DNA of 64,000 bases from Anaerosacchariphilus hominis (GCF_014290175.1 NZ_JACOOR010000001.1:372001-436000), one strand, 5' to 3'. Shown: positions 33,652 through 43,173, counted from the stretch's first letter. Notes: a model not told the origin generated them from the sequence alone. Made by a program: numbers and translations.

Positions 33652-36003
33652 CTACTTTTCCAGATCCTTTTCCAGCAGAATCGTATGTCCGAACTCGTCC
33701 AGACGGCTCTTTTTCGGCCTTCCGAACAAACCCTTTTTGCTTGCCCGCTCGATGGCTTCGTCCAGCATCTCCTTGACCTCCGCCACGTTCACCAGATGAT
33801 CGCTGGTCTGGTTATTGCCAATGCGGTTGTACAGGGCCAGCACTGCCATTTCATCCAGCACGCAGTCCTGTTCCAGGGCGTAAGACTCGCCAAAGGCCAC
33901 CAGCTCTTTATTCGTAAAGACAGGAAGCTCGATGGTCCGGTTGAACTTGGCTCCCAGGCTCTCGCAGCGGATGAACAACTTCCGGATCTCTTCCTTCTCG
34001 TCCTCCAGAATCACCAGCAGGCCGCCGGTCTTCCGGGTCATGGCATGGGACAGCTGTACGGCAGTCTCCGTCCGCAGGGCTCCCGCCTTCTCCACCAGCA
34101 GGGCTCCGCCTCCCAACTTCTGGATGATAGCCGATACATTCTTTCCATTCAGGCTGTCCGCCGGGATCTTCGCCATTCTGGCTCCCTTTACCCGGCGCTG
34201 CTTCTGCAGTGCCTTTACGATATCCGCCGCCAGGGTGGTCTTTCCGCTTCCGCTCTCGCCGGTGATAACCAGATTCCCTACCAGAGAATCCTCACGCCGT
34301 TCTTTTCGCATCCGATCCTCTTCCAGAACCTCTGCCAGCTGCTGGCTCATGCCCCGTACAGAGATAAAGTAGGCAAACAGCTTCTTCTGCTCCTCGGAAA
34401 GCTGTCCGGGCGGCAGGGCGGATAAGGTCTCCTGCAGCTCCTTTTCCAGCTTCTCCAGCATGGGAGTGGGAGCTGTCTCCTCCGTTACTTTCTCCGGCTC
34501 TGATTCTGATACTTCTTCCGGAAGCTCCACTGCGTCCTTCATCTCTTCTGCCGGTTCTTCCAGAATATCCAGGATCTCACGGGGTTCCTTTGCCTGTTCC
34601 GGTGCTGTCTCTCTCTGTTCTTTCGTCGCGCTTTCCTCTTCTGCTGCCGTCGGTGCCTCCAGAATATCCAGAATCTCTCCGGGCTCCTTCTCAGCCTTCG
34701 GTGCTGCCGCCGGTTCAGCCTTCCGGGGTTCCTGCGGTGCTGCCGCTGTGCTGCCGCCTGCCTGACGCTCGATGGGTTCCACATGAATCTTCACCGGAAG
34801 CCGTCCTTCGATCTCTTCGATCAGGCGCTGGATTTCCTCCGGCACCGTCTGCTTCACTTCGATATTCAGATCCGGAAGCTGACCGGTGGCCCGTAAGTGC
34901 TCCCGCTCCTTTTTCCGCTCCTCGTCCCGCTTCGCAGCCTCCGCGATGGCTGCCTCGGTCTCTTTCTTTTTCTCTTCCCAGCTGCTCAAGATATCCTCGA
35001 TGCTCATCTGGCCCGTAATCTGACGGTCCAACACGCTCTCGTTCATATCAAAGGTCAGTTGGCCCGTATCGGTCTGACCCAGAAAATGGGGAATCCGGGC
35101 TGCATTCCCGGCTGCCGGACTTCCGGACTGTTCCAGTTCATCCACATCCACTTCCTGGAACTCCTGAGCTTCCCGCACTTCCGGCCGGACTTCCGGCTCC
35201 ATCGATGGAGCTTCCGCTTTTTCTGTCTCTGTATCCGTTTCCTCTTCCACCGGCTCCGGATGCAGTTCCTCCGCGTGCTCCGCCCGGATAAAGTCCTGTA
35301 CACCCTCCGCCAGAGCTGCCTGGAGATTCGTGGTATTGAACTTGTCCTCCATGTTCACCGGTTTCACCTGGATAACGTCTGCTTTGGCGTCTCCCGCCAT
35401 CTGACGGTATTTCTCCTCCTGAGAAGCGGTCAGGGGCTGAATCTTCATCTTCAACTCCATAGCCTTTCTCACATATTCGCCTTCGCTGAACCACAGAATC
35501 AGGTCATCGCATTCCTCCACACACTTGGAGAGCATCCCCTCCTGATAATACAGGGTCGCCAGCTCATAGGCCCACTGCTCCTGGTAGTCCCGGCTCTTAT
35601 ACTCCTCCAGGATGGCGATCTGGTCTTCTATGGAAGAGCCCCGCCCCCTGTAGATCTCATACTTCAGCACATAGCGGCCCAGATCATGGGGCGCGATCTT
35701 GGTGAACTCCTTGTACAGATCTACCGCCTCGTCAAAGTCCTGCATCTTCACCGCGATCTCGGTCATCTTGTATACAATCATACGGCCGATGGGCGCGCAG
35801 TCATAGGCGATATTCAGGATCTCGTAGCTGTCCTCGTACCGCTCCGTCTGCTCATAGACCTCCGCCACTTCCATCAGAAGGCCCACATTCCGCACCTTGC
35901 GCCAGTCGATGGAGTCGGCGATCTTCGCTGCCGTCTCAAAATCCTTTTTATCCAGCAGCTTTTCCAACTGCTCTGTCTTTATCTGAAATTCATACTTATC
36001 CAA
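33652..36003 (-). CDS. TPR protein with C-terminal AAA-type ATPase domain
   Basis: A 783-residue cytoplasmic protein of the kind conserved in Lachnospiraceae but not characterised. The N-terminal 200 residues are TPR-like helices (FETAAKIADSIDW, YEDSYEILNIAYD, FDEAVDLYKEF). A 350-residue acidic, Glu/Pro/Ala-rich linker follows, holding the repeated segment EPGEILDILEAP / EPREILDILEEP. The C-terminus (about 560-770) is an ATPase with Walker A VITGESGSGKTTLA. The Walker B strand reads GGGALLVEKAGAL, without the usual D-E pair, followed by MTRKTGGLLVILEDE. The layout suggests an ATP-dependent scaffold. No partner is evident from the neighbours, MATE and DegV. Confidence 0.7.
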   Translation of the reverse strand: MDKYEFQIKTEQLEKLLDKKDFETAAKIADSIDWRKVRNVGLLMEVAEVYEQTERYEDSYEILNIAYDCAPIGRMIVYKMTEIAVKMQDFDEAVDLYKEFTKIAPHDLGRYVLKYEIYRGRGSSIEDQIAILEEYKSRDYQEQWAYELATLYYQEGMLSKCVEECDDLILWFSEGEYVRKAMELKMKIQPLTASQEEKYRQMAGDAKADVIQVKPVNMEDKFNTTNLQAALAEGVQDFIRAEHAEELHPEPVEEETDTETEKAEAPSMEPEVRPEVREAQEFQEVDVDELEQSGSPAAGNAARIPHFLGQTDTGQLTFDMNESVLDRQITGQMSIEDILSSWEEKKKETEAAIAEAAKRDEERKKEREHLRATGQLPDLNIEVKQTVPEEIQRLIEEIEGRLPVKIHVEPIERQAGGSTAAAPQEPRKAEPAAAPKAEKEPGEILDILEAPTAAEEESATKEQRETAPEQAKEPREILDILEEPAEEMKDAVELPEEVSESEPEKVTEETAPTPMLEKLEKELQETLSALPPGQLSEEQKKLFAYFISVRGMSQQLAEVLEEDRMRKERREDSLVGNLVITGESGSGKTTLAADIVKALQKQRRVKGARMAKIPADSLNGKNVSAIIQKLGGGALLVEKAGALRTETAVQLSHAMTRKTGGLLVILEDEKEEIRKLFIRCESLGAKFNRTIELPVFTNKELVAFGESYALEQDCVLDEMAVLALYNRIGNNQTSDHLVNVAEVKEMLDEAIERASKKGLFGRPKKSRLDEFGHTILLEKDLEK

Positions 36004-36078
36004 CGATTTTCACCTCAGTCGTTCACACGCATTCTTAAACTTTAGTGTATCACAGGGCTCTATGCTTGTCAAAGCAAA

Positions 36079-36111
36079 ACACCCGGAGAAATCGCCTGTT
36101 TCTCCGGGTGT
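36079..36111 (-). terminator. Terminator of degV
   Basis: ACACCCGGAGAAA (36079-36091) and TTTCTCCGGGTGT (36099-36111) form a perfect 13-pair stem with a 7-base loop, followed by TTTTGCTTT on the minus strand. Confidence 0.9.
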
Positions 36112-36133
36112 AAAAGGTATCTGATCTTACTTT

Positions 36134-37000
36134 TTATTCTTCCATTTTCGTGATGGCCAGAGCCAGGGCGCCGTCGCCGATATGGCAGGACACGCTCAGG
36201 GAAAGGGGATCCACAAATCCCACCTGATAGCCCGGGAATTCCTTTTCCACTTCCTCCCGGAACTTCATCGCCTCTTCCTCGTTATGGGTGTGAGCAATAT
36301 CCAGCTGCACCTTATGGGCTTCCACGCCGCCAAACCGGGTCTCGATATCCTCCCGGATATGATCCATCATGATCTGCTTGGCCTGGTGCATGGTCCGGGC
36401 CTTGGCGCAGCTGTCCAGCTTCTCGCCCTGAATGGTCAGCACCGGCTTCAGGCGCAGCATGGTTCCGATAGCCGCCACCGCCGGGGTCAGCCGTCCGCCC
36501 TTTTTCAGATACTTCAGGGTCGCCACGGTAATATAGATACTGGCGTCCATTCCGGTCTGTTCCAGGTATTCTCTGATCTCGCGACCGTCCTTTCCGGCTT
36601 CCACCAGCTCCAGGGCCGTCTCCACAGAGCGTCTCTGGGTCACGGAAATCCTGTGATTATTTACCACAAATACTCGATCCTCATAATCCGCCGCCAGCGC
36701 TGCTGCTGTCTGACAGGAGCCTGACAGACCGCTGGACATGGGAATATGCACGATCTCGTCATATTCCGCAAGAAGCTTCTCCCAGAGCTCCAGAATCGAG
36801 TGGGGAGACGGCTGGGAAGTCGCGATATCCGCATCTCCTTTCAGCTTCTCATAAAACTCCTCCTGTGTCAGGTTAATTCCTTCAAAATATTCGTTTCCAT
36901 CGATTGTAAAAGGCATCGGCAGCACATAGATCCCCATCTTCTGTGCTTCTTCCTGCGTAATACCACTGTTACTATCTGTCACAACCGCTATCTTTTTCAA
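36134..37000 (-). CDS. DegV family fatty-acid-binding protein
   Basis: A 288-residue DegV/FakB-type protein. FakB proteins bind a fatty acid for phosphorylation by FakA. Family features are VTDSNSGITQEEAQ at the N-terminus, PSPHSILELWEKLL, the SSGLSGS motif with the ligand-phosphate serines, and the C-terminal HIGDGALALAI. It starts with TTG (36998-37000), supported by AAGGGGG 8 bases upstream. No fakA is nearby. Confidence 0.9.
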   Translation of the reverse strand: MKKIAVVTDSNSGITQEEAQKMGIYVLPMPFTIDGNEYFEGINLTQEEFYEKLKGDADIATSQPSPHSILELWEKLLAEYDEIVHIPMSSGLSGSCQTAAALAADYEDRVFVVNNHRISVTQRRSVETALELVEAGKDGREIREYLEQTGMDASIYITVATLKYLKKGGRLTPAVAAIGTMLRLKPVLTIQGEKLDSCAKARTMHQAKQIMMDHIREDIETRFGGVEAHKVQLDIAHTHNEEEAMKFREEVEKEFPGYQVGFVDPLSLSVSCHIGDGALALAITKMEE

Positions 37001-37091
37001 CGAGGCTGCCCCCTTCCGTGCTAATCATTACTCTTTCACTGCAAATATGACAAGTATAGCAGTTTGGTTGGAAAAAGGCAAGAATTAACGT

Positions 37092-37448
37092 TTATTTCTT
37101 CATTTTCGGCTGGAAAATCAGGCTGGCCAGATAGCCGAAAACCAACGCGGCGCTGATTCCCACGGCGCTGGCCTTAAAGCCGCCCTGGAAGATGCCCAGA
37201 AAGCCGCCCGCATCCACAGCTTCCTTCACGCCTTTCCAAAGCACATTACCGAAACCCAGCAAGGGAACGGAAGCGCCTGCGCCTGCGTATTTCTGGAAGG
37301 GCTCATAGACCCCCGCTGCCCCCAGCACCGCTCCCGTACACACCAGCAGTACCATAATCCGCCCCGGCATCATCTTTGTCTTTTCCATAAGAATCTGCAC
37401 CAGGGCGCAGATGAGCCCTCCGATGAGAAATGCTTTTACATAATCCAT
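37092..37448 (-). CDS. spoVAE: Stage V sporulation protein AE
   Basis: A 118-residue membrane protein of the SpoVAC/AEB family, part of the inner-membrane channel that moves dipicolinic acid into the forespore. It has the ALVQILMEKTKMMPGRIMVL, GAAGVYEPFQKYAGAGASVP and LLGFGNVLWKGVKEAV motifs. AAGGAGAC precedes the ATG. It is the last gene of the spoVAA-AD-AE half, 80 bases after spoVAD. A spoVAF-like gene is not in the window. Confidence 0.93.
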   Translation of the reverse strand: MDYVKAFLIGGLICALVQILMEKTKMMPGRIMVLLVCTGAVLGAAGVYEPFQKYAGAGASVPLLGFGNVLWKGVKEAVDAGGFLGIFQGGFKASAVGISAALVFGYLASLIFQPKMKK

Positions 37449-37528
37449 GAATCCTGTCTCCTTTATCTGAAGATGTTCCGGATATCCTTACTTCCTTCAG
37501 ACATCCCTATTTTTCGTTTTCTTTCTAC

Positions 37529-38551
37529 TCAGCAATGCTCGATCACCACGGCATGGGCGATACCCGGTACGCTCTGTCCCTCGTTGAAGCTGACCGTGGA
37601 CAGTAACGCGCCTGTGGGCACGAACAGCATCCGCTTCCACTCCCCGCTCTCGATCTTTGGAAGCAGATACGCCGCCAGGGTCACCGCCGAACAGGCGCAG
37701 CCGCTTCCTCCGGAATGAGTATCCTGGGCCTCCGGATCGAAGATCAGAATACCGCAGTCCTGATGCTGCGCGGAAATGTCATATCCCCGTTCCGCAGTCA
37801 GATCGATCAGAATTTTCTGTCCCACTGTTCCCAGATCCCCTGTGACAATGGCGTCGTAATCCTCCGGTTTTCTGCCGAAGTCCTCCAGATGGGCGCAGAT
37901 GGTGTCGCAGGCAGCCGGGGCCATACAGGCTCCCATATTCATAGAATCCTTCACCCCGTAATCCACCACCCGCCCCGGTGTCGCTCCGGTAATCTTCGCG
38001 TGTCCGCCGCTGTCGGACAGTACGAAGGCTCCGCTTCCGGTCACGGTCCAGGTGGCCGACTTAGGTCTCTGGCCGCCGTACCCCAACGGAAACCGAAACT
38101 GCTTCTCCGCGCTTCCGAAATGGCTGGAGGTCAACGCCAGAACCGCCTCGGAATAGCCTCCCTGAACGGTCATTGCTCCCAGCATCAGCGCCTCCCCGAT
38201 GGTGGAGCAGGCTCCGTAGAGGCCGAACAGAGGAAGCTTCAAATCCATCACGCCAAAGGATGTGGCAATCAGCTGCCCCAGCAGATCTCCGGAAAACAGG
38301 TACCGCACCGGCGGCACTCCAGGCCCCGGAAGCCTTCTCGCTTTCTCCATAGCCAACAGAGCCGCCCGCTTCTGCAGGGCGCTCTCCGCCTCCTCCCAGG
38401 TGGCCTGTCCCGCCATCGGATCCTTTTCTATCTCGTCAAACAGGGCGCCCAGCGGCCCCTCGCCCTCCTTTTGTCCTGCCACGCTGGCCGCGCTCACGAT
38501 CTGCGGCGGCCTCTGAAAACAGATACTCTGCTTTCCCATAATGGTATCCAT
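37529..38551 (-). CDS. spoVAD: Stage V sporulation protein AD
   Basis: A 340-residue thiolase-fold protein that binds dipicolinic acid and works with SpoVAC and SpoVAE at the forespore membrane. Visible family blocks are EGEGPLGALFDEIEKDPMAG, LFGLYGACSTIGEAL, VTGSGAFVLSD, YDAIVTGDLGTVG and HSGGSGCACSAVT. The start MDTIMGKQSICF (38551) is preferred because GGAGGTG lies about 11 bases upstream; an ATG 6 codons earlier has no site. Confidence 0.94.
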   Translation of the reverse strand: MDTIMGKQSICFQRPPQIVSAASVAGQKEGEGPLGALFDEIEKDPMAGQATWEEAESALQKRAALLAMEKARRLPGPGVPPVRYLFSGDLLGQLIATSFGVMDLKLPLFGLYGACSTIGEALMLGAMTVQGGYSEAVLALTSSHFGSAEKQFRFPLGYGGQRPKSATWTVTGSGAFVLSDSGGHAKITGATPGRVVDYGVKDSMNMGACMAPAACDTICAHLEDFGRKPEDYDAIVTGDLGTVGQKILIDLTAERGYDISAQHQDCGILIFDPEAQDTHSGGSGCACSAVTLAAYLLPKIESGEWKRMLFVPTGALLSTVSFNEGQSVPGIAHAVVIEHC

Positions 38552-38686
38552 CTCTTCCCGCACCTCCATATACTTCTCGGATCCCTGTCAAATCCGTTTA
38601 TTTGGAAATTATTTTCTCCGAACACATTTATTTTATGCGGGAAGACAGAAAAATAGTCCTGGGAGTTTTACGTCTCAGGACTGTTT

Positions 38687-39331
38687 TTAAGATTTTTTCC
38701 GGTGCACACCGTTCCGCGCCGCCGTCTTGATGAGGGTGGTGTCCACATCGTCCTCATAGAGGCGCATTTCCACCTCGATGGGCGTGGGCTCTTTGGTGAG
38801 GCGGCGGCCGCCCAGGTGGTTGAAAAAGGCCAGAATGCCGACGGCCAGCCCTAAGGAGTAGGTGAATTCCAGAACAGTGAAGCCATCGGAGGTCTGTCCG
38901 GTCAGAAGGGTGTAAAACTGACGGAATAACTTAACCGTGGAAACGTCGTTATTGAAGGCCATGATGGAAAAGGCGGAGCCGAAGAAGCACAAGACGCAGA
39001 CCAGGCTGACTTTCAAGAAGGTCCACAGTTTCTTTTCCTCCGGCTTGGTAGAGTATTCAGCCACAAAATCCATTTCTCCCAGGTTCTGAATCTCCAGATT
39101 CGGATAGACGGCCTGGATTTTCTCCACCACATCCAGAATAGAGATGATGGTGCGTCCGGCGCAGGAATGGCGGCCCGACTTCACATCCTGAAAGGCGTAG
39201 AGCTTTTCGGTCTTCAGACGGTTCACGACTGTCTGATCCGCGCACTGCATTTCTACGGCTTCACCCAGGGTCAGGACGCGGTTATAGGTGCGGACGTTTT
39301 TTTCGGGTTTCAGGTACAGGATTTCGCTCAT
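38687..39331 (-). CDS. spoVAA: Stage V sporulation protein AA
   Basis: A 214-residue protein. The soluble N-terminal domain (ILYLKPEKNVRTYNRVLTLG) is followed by two membrane segments, with the family block FFGSAFSIMAFNNDVSTVKL and the C-terminal signature PTPIEVEMRLYEDDVDTTLI. Both are typical of SpoVAA. In Bacillus the gene leads spoVA and precedes spoVAB. Here it directly precedes spoVAD, and spoVAB is 7.8 kb upstream. The start at 39331 has GGAGG 10 bases upstream; the frame is open 22 codons further. Confidence 0.9.
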   Translation of the reverse strand: MSEILYLKPEKNVRTYNRVLTLGEAVEMQCADQTVVNRLKTEKLYAFQDVKSGRHSCAGRTIISILDVVEKIQAVYPNLEIQNLGEMDFVAEYSTKPEEKKLWTFLKVSLVCVLCFFGSAFSIMAFNNDVSTVKLFRQFYTLLTGQTSDGFTVLEFTYSLGLAVGILAFFNHLGGRRLTKEPTPIEVEMRLYEDDVDTTLIKTAARNGVHRKKS

Positions 39332-39366
39332 GTATCGTATGCCTCCGTATATCATTTTCTTCCTTT

Positions 39367-39396
39367 TATTTTGGGCAGATTCTGGCATTTTATACA
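39367..39396 (-). promoter_or_regulatory. Sigma-G-like promoter of spoVAA-AD-AE
   Basis: Read on the minus strand: TGTATA (39391-39396), 17 bases, CAAAATA (39367-39373). The Bacillus sigma-G pattern is close to TGAATA-17/18-CATACTA, so this matches 5 of 6 and 5 of 7. It lies 36 bases before the spoVAA start. The same -35 hexamer precedes the other spoVA half. Confidence 0.6.
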
Positions 39397-39404
39397 AATA
39401 GAAA

Positions 39405-39438
39405 AGCGTCGTTCCATCTCATCTGACTGAACAACGCT
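39405..39438 (-). terminator. Terminator after the ferredoxin gene
   Basis: The arms 39405-39414 and 39429-39438 give a 10-pair stem on the minus-strand RNA (one G-U), followed by TTTTCT. It ends the nhaC-patB-oxidoreductase-ferredoxin operon just before the spoVAA promoter. Confidence 0.85.
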
Positions 39439-39450
39439 CTTTTTATTTTC

Positions 39451-39894
39451 TTATTCCAGATACAGTGCCCCCGTCGGACATACCCGCACGCAGGCCGGGA
39501 TTTTTCCGGCGCGCTGGCGTTCGATGCAGCCGTCGCATTTCTGGATTTTCCCATCGCAGTCCAGGGAAATGGCCCCCATAGGGCAGGATTTCAGGCACTG
39601 GCCGCAGCCGTCGCAGGAGACAGTGTCGTAGAGCACCAGGCCGCTCTCCGCATCTTTGTAAAGGCAGCCTGGCTCACAGGCGGCCACACAGGCCGGTACC
39701 CGGCAATGAATACAGGAATCCGAATGGAATCGGAAGCTCACCTGTCCGCCCCGGCACAGTTCCTCTGTGTACACCTGCCTGAGCGCCCGTTCTCCATGCT
39801 CCACATCCGTATTTTTCTCATCCATGCAGGCCATAGCACAGGCACAGCAGGCCGTGCATTTGGTCCGGTCGAACCGGATGGTTTTCACGTCCAT
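39451..39894 (-). CDS. 4Fe-4S electron-transfer subunit (DmsB-like)
   Basis: A 147-residue polyferredoxin with four cysteine clusters: CTACCACAMAC, CIHCRVPACVAAC, CDGCGQCLKSC and CDGCIERQRAGKIPACVRVC. This is the pattern of the beta subunits of molybdopterin oxidoreductases such as DmsB and NrfC. Its ATG follows the catalytic subunit's stop directly (TAG-ATG), so the two are made together. There is no membrane anchor subunit and no export signal, so the pair is predicted to be cytoplasmic. Confidence 0.93.
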   Translation of the reverse strand: MDVKTIRFDRTKCTACCACAMACMDEKNTDVEHGERALRQVYTEELCRGGQVSFRFHSDSCIHCRVPACVAACEPGCLYKDAESGLVLYDTVSCDGCGQCLKSCPMGAISLDCDGKIQKCDGCIERQRAGKIPACVRVCPTGALYLE

Positions 39895-41988
39895 CTACCC
39901 CACCTTCTTTCGTACGCCCGCCCGGCTGCTGCGAAAGGCCGGGAAGCCGGAATAGGGATCTACATTTTTCGGATCCAACAGGGTATTCACATCTGCTTCC
40001 GGGTATCCATGATAGATATAGACCGTGCCCGGATCCGCCATATAGGTCAGATTCGCCTTCAGGCTGATGCAGCCAAAGTCTGTATACACTTCGACCTCGT
40101 CCCCCTGCTGCAAATCAAGGGTTTCCGCGTCCGCCGGATTCAGATCCGCCGTTGCGTCTGGCCGGAGTGACCGTGCCCAGGGAACACTGTGCAACCGGGA
40201 ATGAATCGCCCCCGGAATCCGCGGGCCAGAGCATAGGGTAAACGGATATTTTTCCTGCTCTGCCGCACAAATCGGCTCCCGGTACACCGGAAGGCAGTCC
40301 AGACCGCAGTCCGGGTACTGTTCCCTGATTTTCCCTATCTCCAGGGAATAAAGCTCAAACTTCCCACTGGCCGTCGGAAAGCCCTGCGCCAGCATTCTGC
40401 CGGGCTCACGCCCCCGCGCGCCCGGTACCTTCACCGGAAGCTCCGACGCCTGAAGCTCCTCGTAGGACACCGGCAAATCGGAAATCAGATACCGGATACA
40501 CGCTTCCGGTCCGGCAGTCAAAAGCCTGTCCGCAAGTCCCATTCCCCGGGCCAGGTCACAGATAATCTGAATATCCGGCTTCGATTGATACAACGGCTCA
40601 ATGACCGGCTGCGTCACCGTCAGATACCCGCCGCCCCAGGCCTTTAGCTCGCTCCGCTCAAAGGAGGTGCAGGTCGGTAGCACGATGTCGCAGAGCTTCG
40701 CCGTATCCGTCAGAAACAGATCCACATCCACCAGAAAATCCACGGTTTTCAAAGCCTCCGCCAGCCGATCACTGCCCGGCGCGATCCGATGATTCAGGCC
40801 GAAGCCCACCACCGCCCGCAGGGGATAGGGCTTCTTTTCCCGGATCTGCCTCGCCAGATCCGTAAACTGCGCCTCGTCAATCATCGCATGCCACAGCGGG
40901 TATTTCTCCCCGCCCACCGGCGGATAGCCTGGCCTCGTCTTTACCTTCCCGACAAACTCCTTCTCCCGGGTGGCGAAGCCCGCCGCCTGATAATTGTAGC
41001 TAAACTGCACCGGAATCTGCCCACCCGTCCGGTCGAAGGATCCGGTGATGGCCGACAGCGCCATAATGGCCCGGTAATTCTGAAATCCGTTCCGGTGGTG
41101 GGCGATGGGCGCGGCGCTCTCATTGATGGCCAGGGGCAGATTGTGTCCGATCAGCTTCGCAGCCGTCCGCACCTGCTCCGCCGATACGCCTGTCAACAAC
41201 TCCACCCGCTCCGGCGTAAACTCCTTCACATAGGCCGCATACTCTGCGAAACCGTAGACATACTTCGACACATATTCCCGGTCATACCAACCATTTTTAA
41301 TCAGCTCACAGGCCAGCCCCAGGGCCAACGCTCCATCGGTACCCGGTCTGGGTCTGAGATGCAGATCCGCCAGCCTTAAAGACGCAGGGGTAATCCGGGA
41401 ATCCACGATAATCACCTTCATGCCCCTCTTTTTCGCTTCTTCCACTCCTGCCGCCGCCAGGTTCCGGGAATAATAGGGATTGTAGGCCCAACCCAGAAAG
41501 ATCCCTGCACGGTCCACATCCGGCGACGACATCACATTGCCGGTGGCGGTCAGCCACTGGAGAAAGGTGGAAAACATACAACTGCCGGACTCCGTCATGT
41601 AGTTAGGCGTGCCGAACTGATTGGCCAGGCGGTGGAGCCAGGGACGGTACCATTTCGTATAACCGGAGAAAAATACCACAGCTTCGGGGCCGCTCTCCTC
41701 CCGAATAGCCAGCAGGCGCTCTGCGATCCGCTTGTAAGCTTCCTCCCAGCTAATGGGGCGGAACTCCCCGCTGCCCCGCTCTCCCACGCGCAAAAGAGGT
41801 GTGCGGATCCGATCCTTCCGGTACACATACTGTCTGGCCGCCAGCCCCTTGGCGCAGAGAAGCCCGTGGTTCTGGGGATGCTCCGCCGTTCCTTCTATTT
41901 TTTCAATCTGCCCGTCCCTCACATAGGCGTCGATGCCGCAGTGAAAAGACGGACAGCAGATATCACAAATCGTCCGTTTCCGTTCCAT
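39895..41988 (-). CDS. Molybdopterin-dependent oxidoreductase, catalytic subunit
   Basis: A 697-residue enzyme of the DMSO-reductase (CISM) family. The N-terminal [4Fe-4S] site is formed by Cys8, Cys11/12, Cys17 and Cys45 (ICDICCPSFHCG, GLLCAKG). The likely molybdenum ligand lies in TESGSCMFS (Cys137 or Ser136). Cofactor-binding segments include FLGWAYNPYYSRN, VDSRITPASLRLAD, RPGTDGALALGLA and the C-terminal YIYHGYP region. There is no twin-arginine signal. The substrate cannot be told from sequence. It directly follows patB (TAG-ATG) and precedes the ferredoxin subunit. No molybdopterin synthesis genes are in the window. Confidence 0.92.
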   Translation of the reverse strand: MERKRTICDICCPSFHCGIDAYVRDGQIEKIEGTAEHPQNHGLLCAKGLAARQYVYRKDRIRTPLLRVGERGSGEFRPISWEEAYKRIAERLLAIREESGPEAVVFFSGYTKWYRPWLHRLANQFGTPNYMTESGSCMFSTFLQWLTATGNVMSSPDVDRAGIFLGWAYNPYYSRNLAAAGVEEAKKRGMKVIIVDSRITPASLRLADLHLRPRPGTDGALALGLACELIKNGWYDREYVSKYVYGFAEYAAYVKEFTPERVELLTGVSAEQVRTAAKLIGHNLPLAINESAAPIAHHRNGFQNYRAIMALSAITGSFDRTGGQIPVQFSYNYQAAGFATREKEFVGKVKTRPGYPPVGGEKYPLWHAMIDEAQFTDLARQIREKKPYPLRAVVGFGLNHRIAPGSDRLAEALKTVDFLVDVDLFLTDTAKLCDIVLPTCTSFERSELKAWGGGYLTVTQPVIEPLYQSKPDIQIICDLARGMGLADRLLTAGPEACIRYLISDLPVSYEELQASELPVKVPGARGREPGRMLAQGFPTASGKFELYSLEIGKIREQYPDCGLDCLPVYREPICAAEQEKYPFTLCSGPRIPGAIHSRLHSVPWARSLRPDATADLNPADAETLDLQQGDEVEVYTDFGCISLKANLTYMADPGTVYIYHGYPEADVNTLLDPKNVDPYSGFPAFRSSRAGVRKKVG

Positions 41989-43173
41989 CTAGTTATCCTT
42001 CGTAAGCTTCTCTACTGCCATTCGGATGCGTTCCAGTCCTGCCGTAAGGGTTTTTCTGGTACAACCGAAATTCAGACGCACGAACTGGCCGCTCCGCTCC
42101 CGGTAGGCGTCTCCCATGGACAGCCGTACGCCTGCCTTCTGAAAGAAGCTCTGGAGTTCCTCTGCCTTAAGTCCCAGTCCGCTGCAGTCCAGCCATGCCA
42201 GGAACATGGCCTCCGGGAAAATGGGTTTGATCTGAGGCAGGTATTTCCTCAGATAATCCAGAATATAATCCCGGTTGCCCTGAAGATAAGCCACCAGCTG
42301 ATCTGCATAATCGTCGCCATTGGTATAAGCCGCCTCCATGGCCACCAGGCTTAGACAACTCACGCCCGGTGAGTTTTTTGAAAGTGCTGCACGAAATTGA
42401 TCCCGCAGTGTCTCATTTCCTATAAAAATCACAGAGGCTGCCGTGCCCGCCACGCTGAAGATCTTGCTGGGCGAGGTGCAGATAATCGTCCGCCTGCAGA
42501 ACTCCTCCGATAGGGACGCCAGCGGAATATGCTTTCTGCCGTCGTACACGATATCCCCGTGGATCTCGTCAGACAGCATCAGGACTCCGTATCGTCCACA
42601 GATTTCCCCGGCTTTTCGAAGCTCCTCCTCAGTAAAGCAGCGGCCCTCCGGGTTCTGGGGATTGCAGAACATCCACATCCGGCAGTCCCGGACCTTCGCC
42701 TCAAAATCCGTCCAGTCAAACTCGTACCGGCCATTCGTAAGCACCATGGGACTGTCCACAGTCACCCTGTCATTTTTCTCAATGACCCCGAAAAACGGGT
42801 CGTAAATCGGCGTATTGATGAGAATCTTGTCCCCCGGCTCTGTAAAGGCCTGCACCGCTGTCGCCATGGCGCAGTCGATACCCGGCGTCACCGTAATCCA
42901 CTCCGGCCTCGCCTGAAAGCTGTGACGGCGCTGCTGCCAGGAGGCCGCCGCCTGAAGGCAGGAAGCCGATGGCCGCACATAACCGTAGATGCCGTGATCC
43001 ACGCAGGCCCGAAGAGCCTCATTTACCTCGTCGGGCGCCCGGAAATCCGTGTCCGCCACCCAAAACGGAAGCAGCATGTCACTGCCGCTTCCGATATATT
43101 CTTCGCCCCATTTCGCGCTGTTCTTTCCCACGCGGGAAATGGGCTCGTCAAAATCATAGATTTTTCTGCTCAT
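41989..43173 (-). CDS. PatB/MalY-family PLP aminotransferase, probable cystathionine beta-lyase
   Basis: A 394-residue fold-type I PLP enzyme. The N-terminus has the MalY/PatB pattern DMLLPFWVADTDFRAPDEV. The PLP lysine lies in CTSPSKIFSVAGT, with the cofactor aspartate region LMLSDEIHGDIVYDGR before it and RLNFGCTRKTL at the C-terminus. Members cleave C-S bonds in cystathionine, cysteine or S-alkyl cysteines. It lies 85 bases after nhaC and abuts the molybdoenzyme gene, suggesting one pathway for a sulfur amino acid. Plain aminotransferase activity is the alternative. Confidence 0.9.
   Translation of the reverse strand: MSRKIYDFDEPISRVGKNSAKWGEEYIGSGSDMLLPFWVADTDFRAPDEVNEALRACVDHGIYGYVRPSASCLQAAASWQQRRHSFQARPEWITVTPGIDCAMATAVQAFTEPGDKILINTPIYDPFFGVIEKNDRVTVDSPMVLTNGRYEFDWTDFEAKVRDCRMWMFCNPQNPEGRCFTEEELRKAGEICGRYGVLMLSDEIHGDIVYDGRKHIPLASLSEEFCRRTIICTSPSKIFSVAGTAASVIFIGNETLRDQFRAALSKNSPGVSCLSLVAMEAAYTNGDDYADQLVAYLQGNRDYILDYLRKYLPQIKPIFPEAMFLAWLDCSGLGLKAEELQSFFQKAGVRLSMGDAYRERSGQFVRLNFGCTRKTLTAGLERIRMAVEKLTKDN

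Noticed and set aside
34897..36045. 382-codon reading opposite the TPR/AAA gene
   Set aside because: Leu/His-rich mirror of TPR helices; no start signal.
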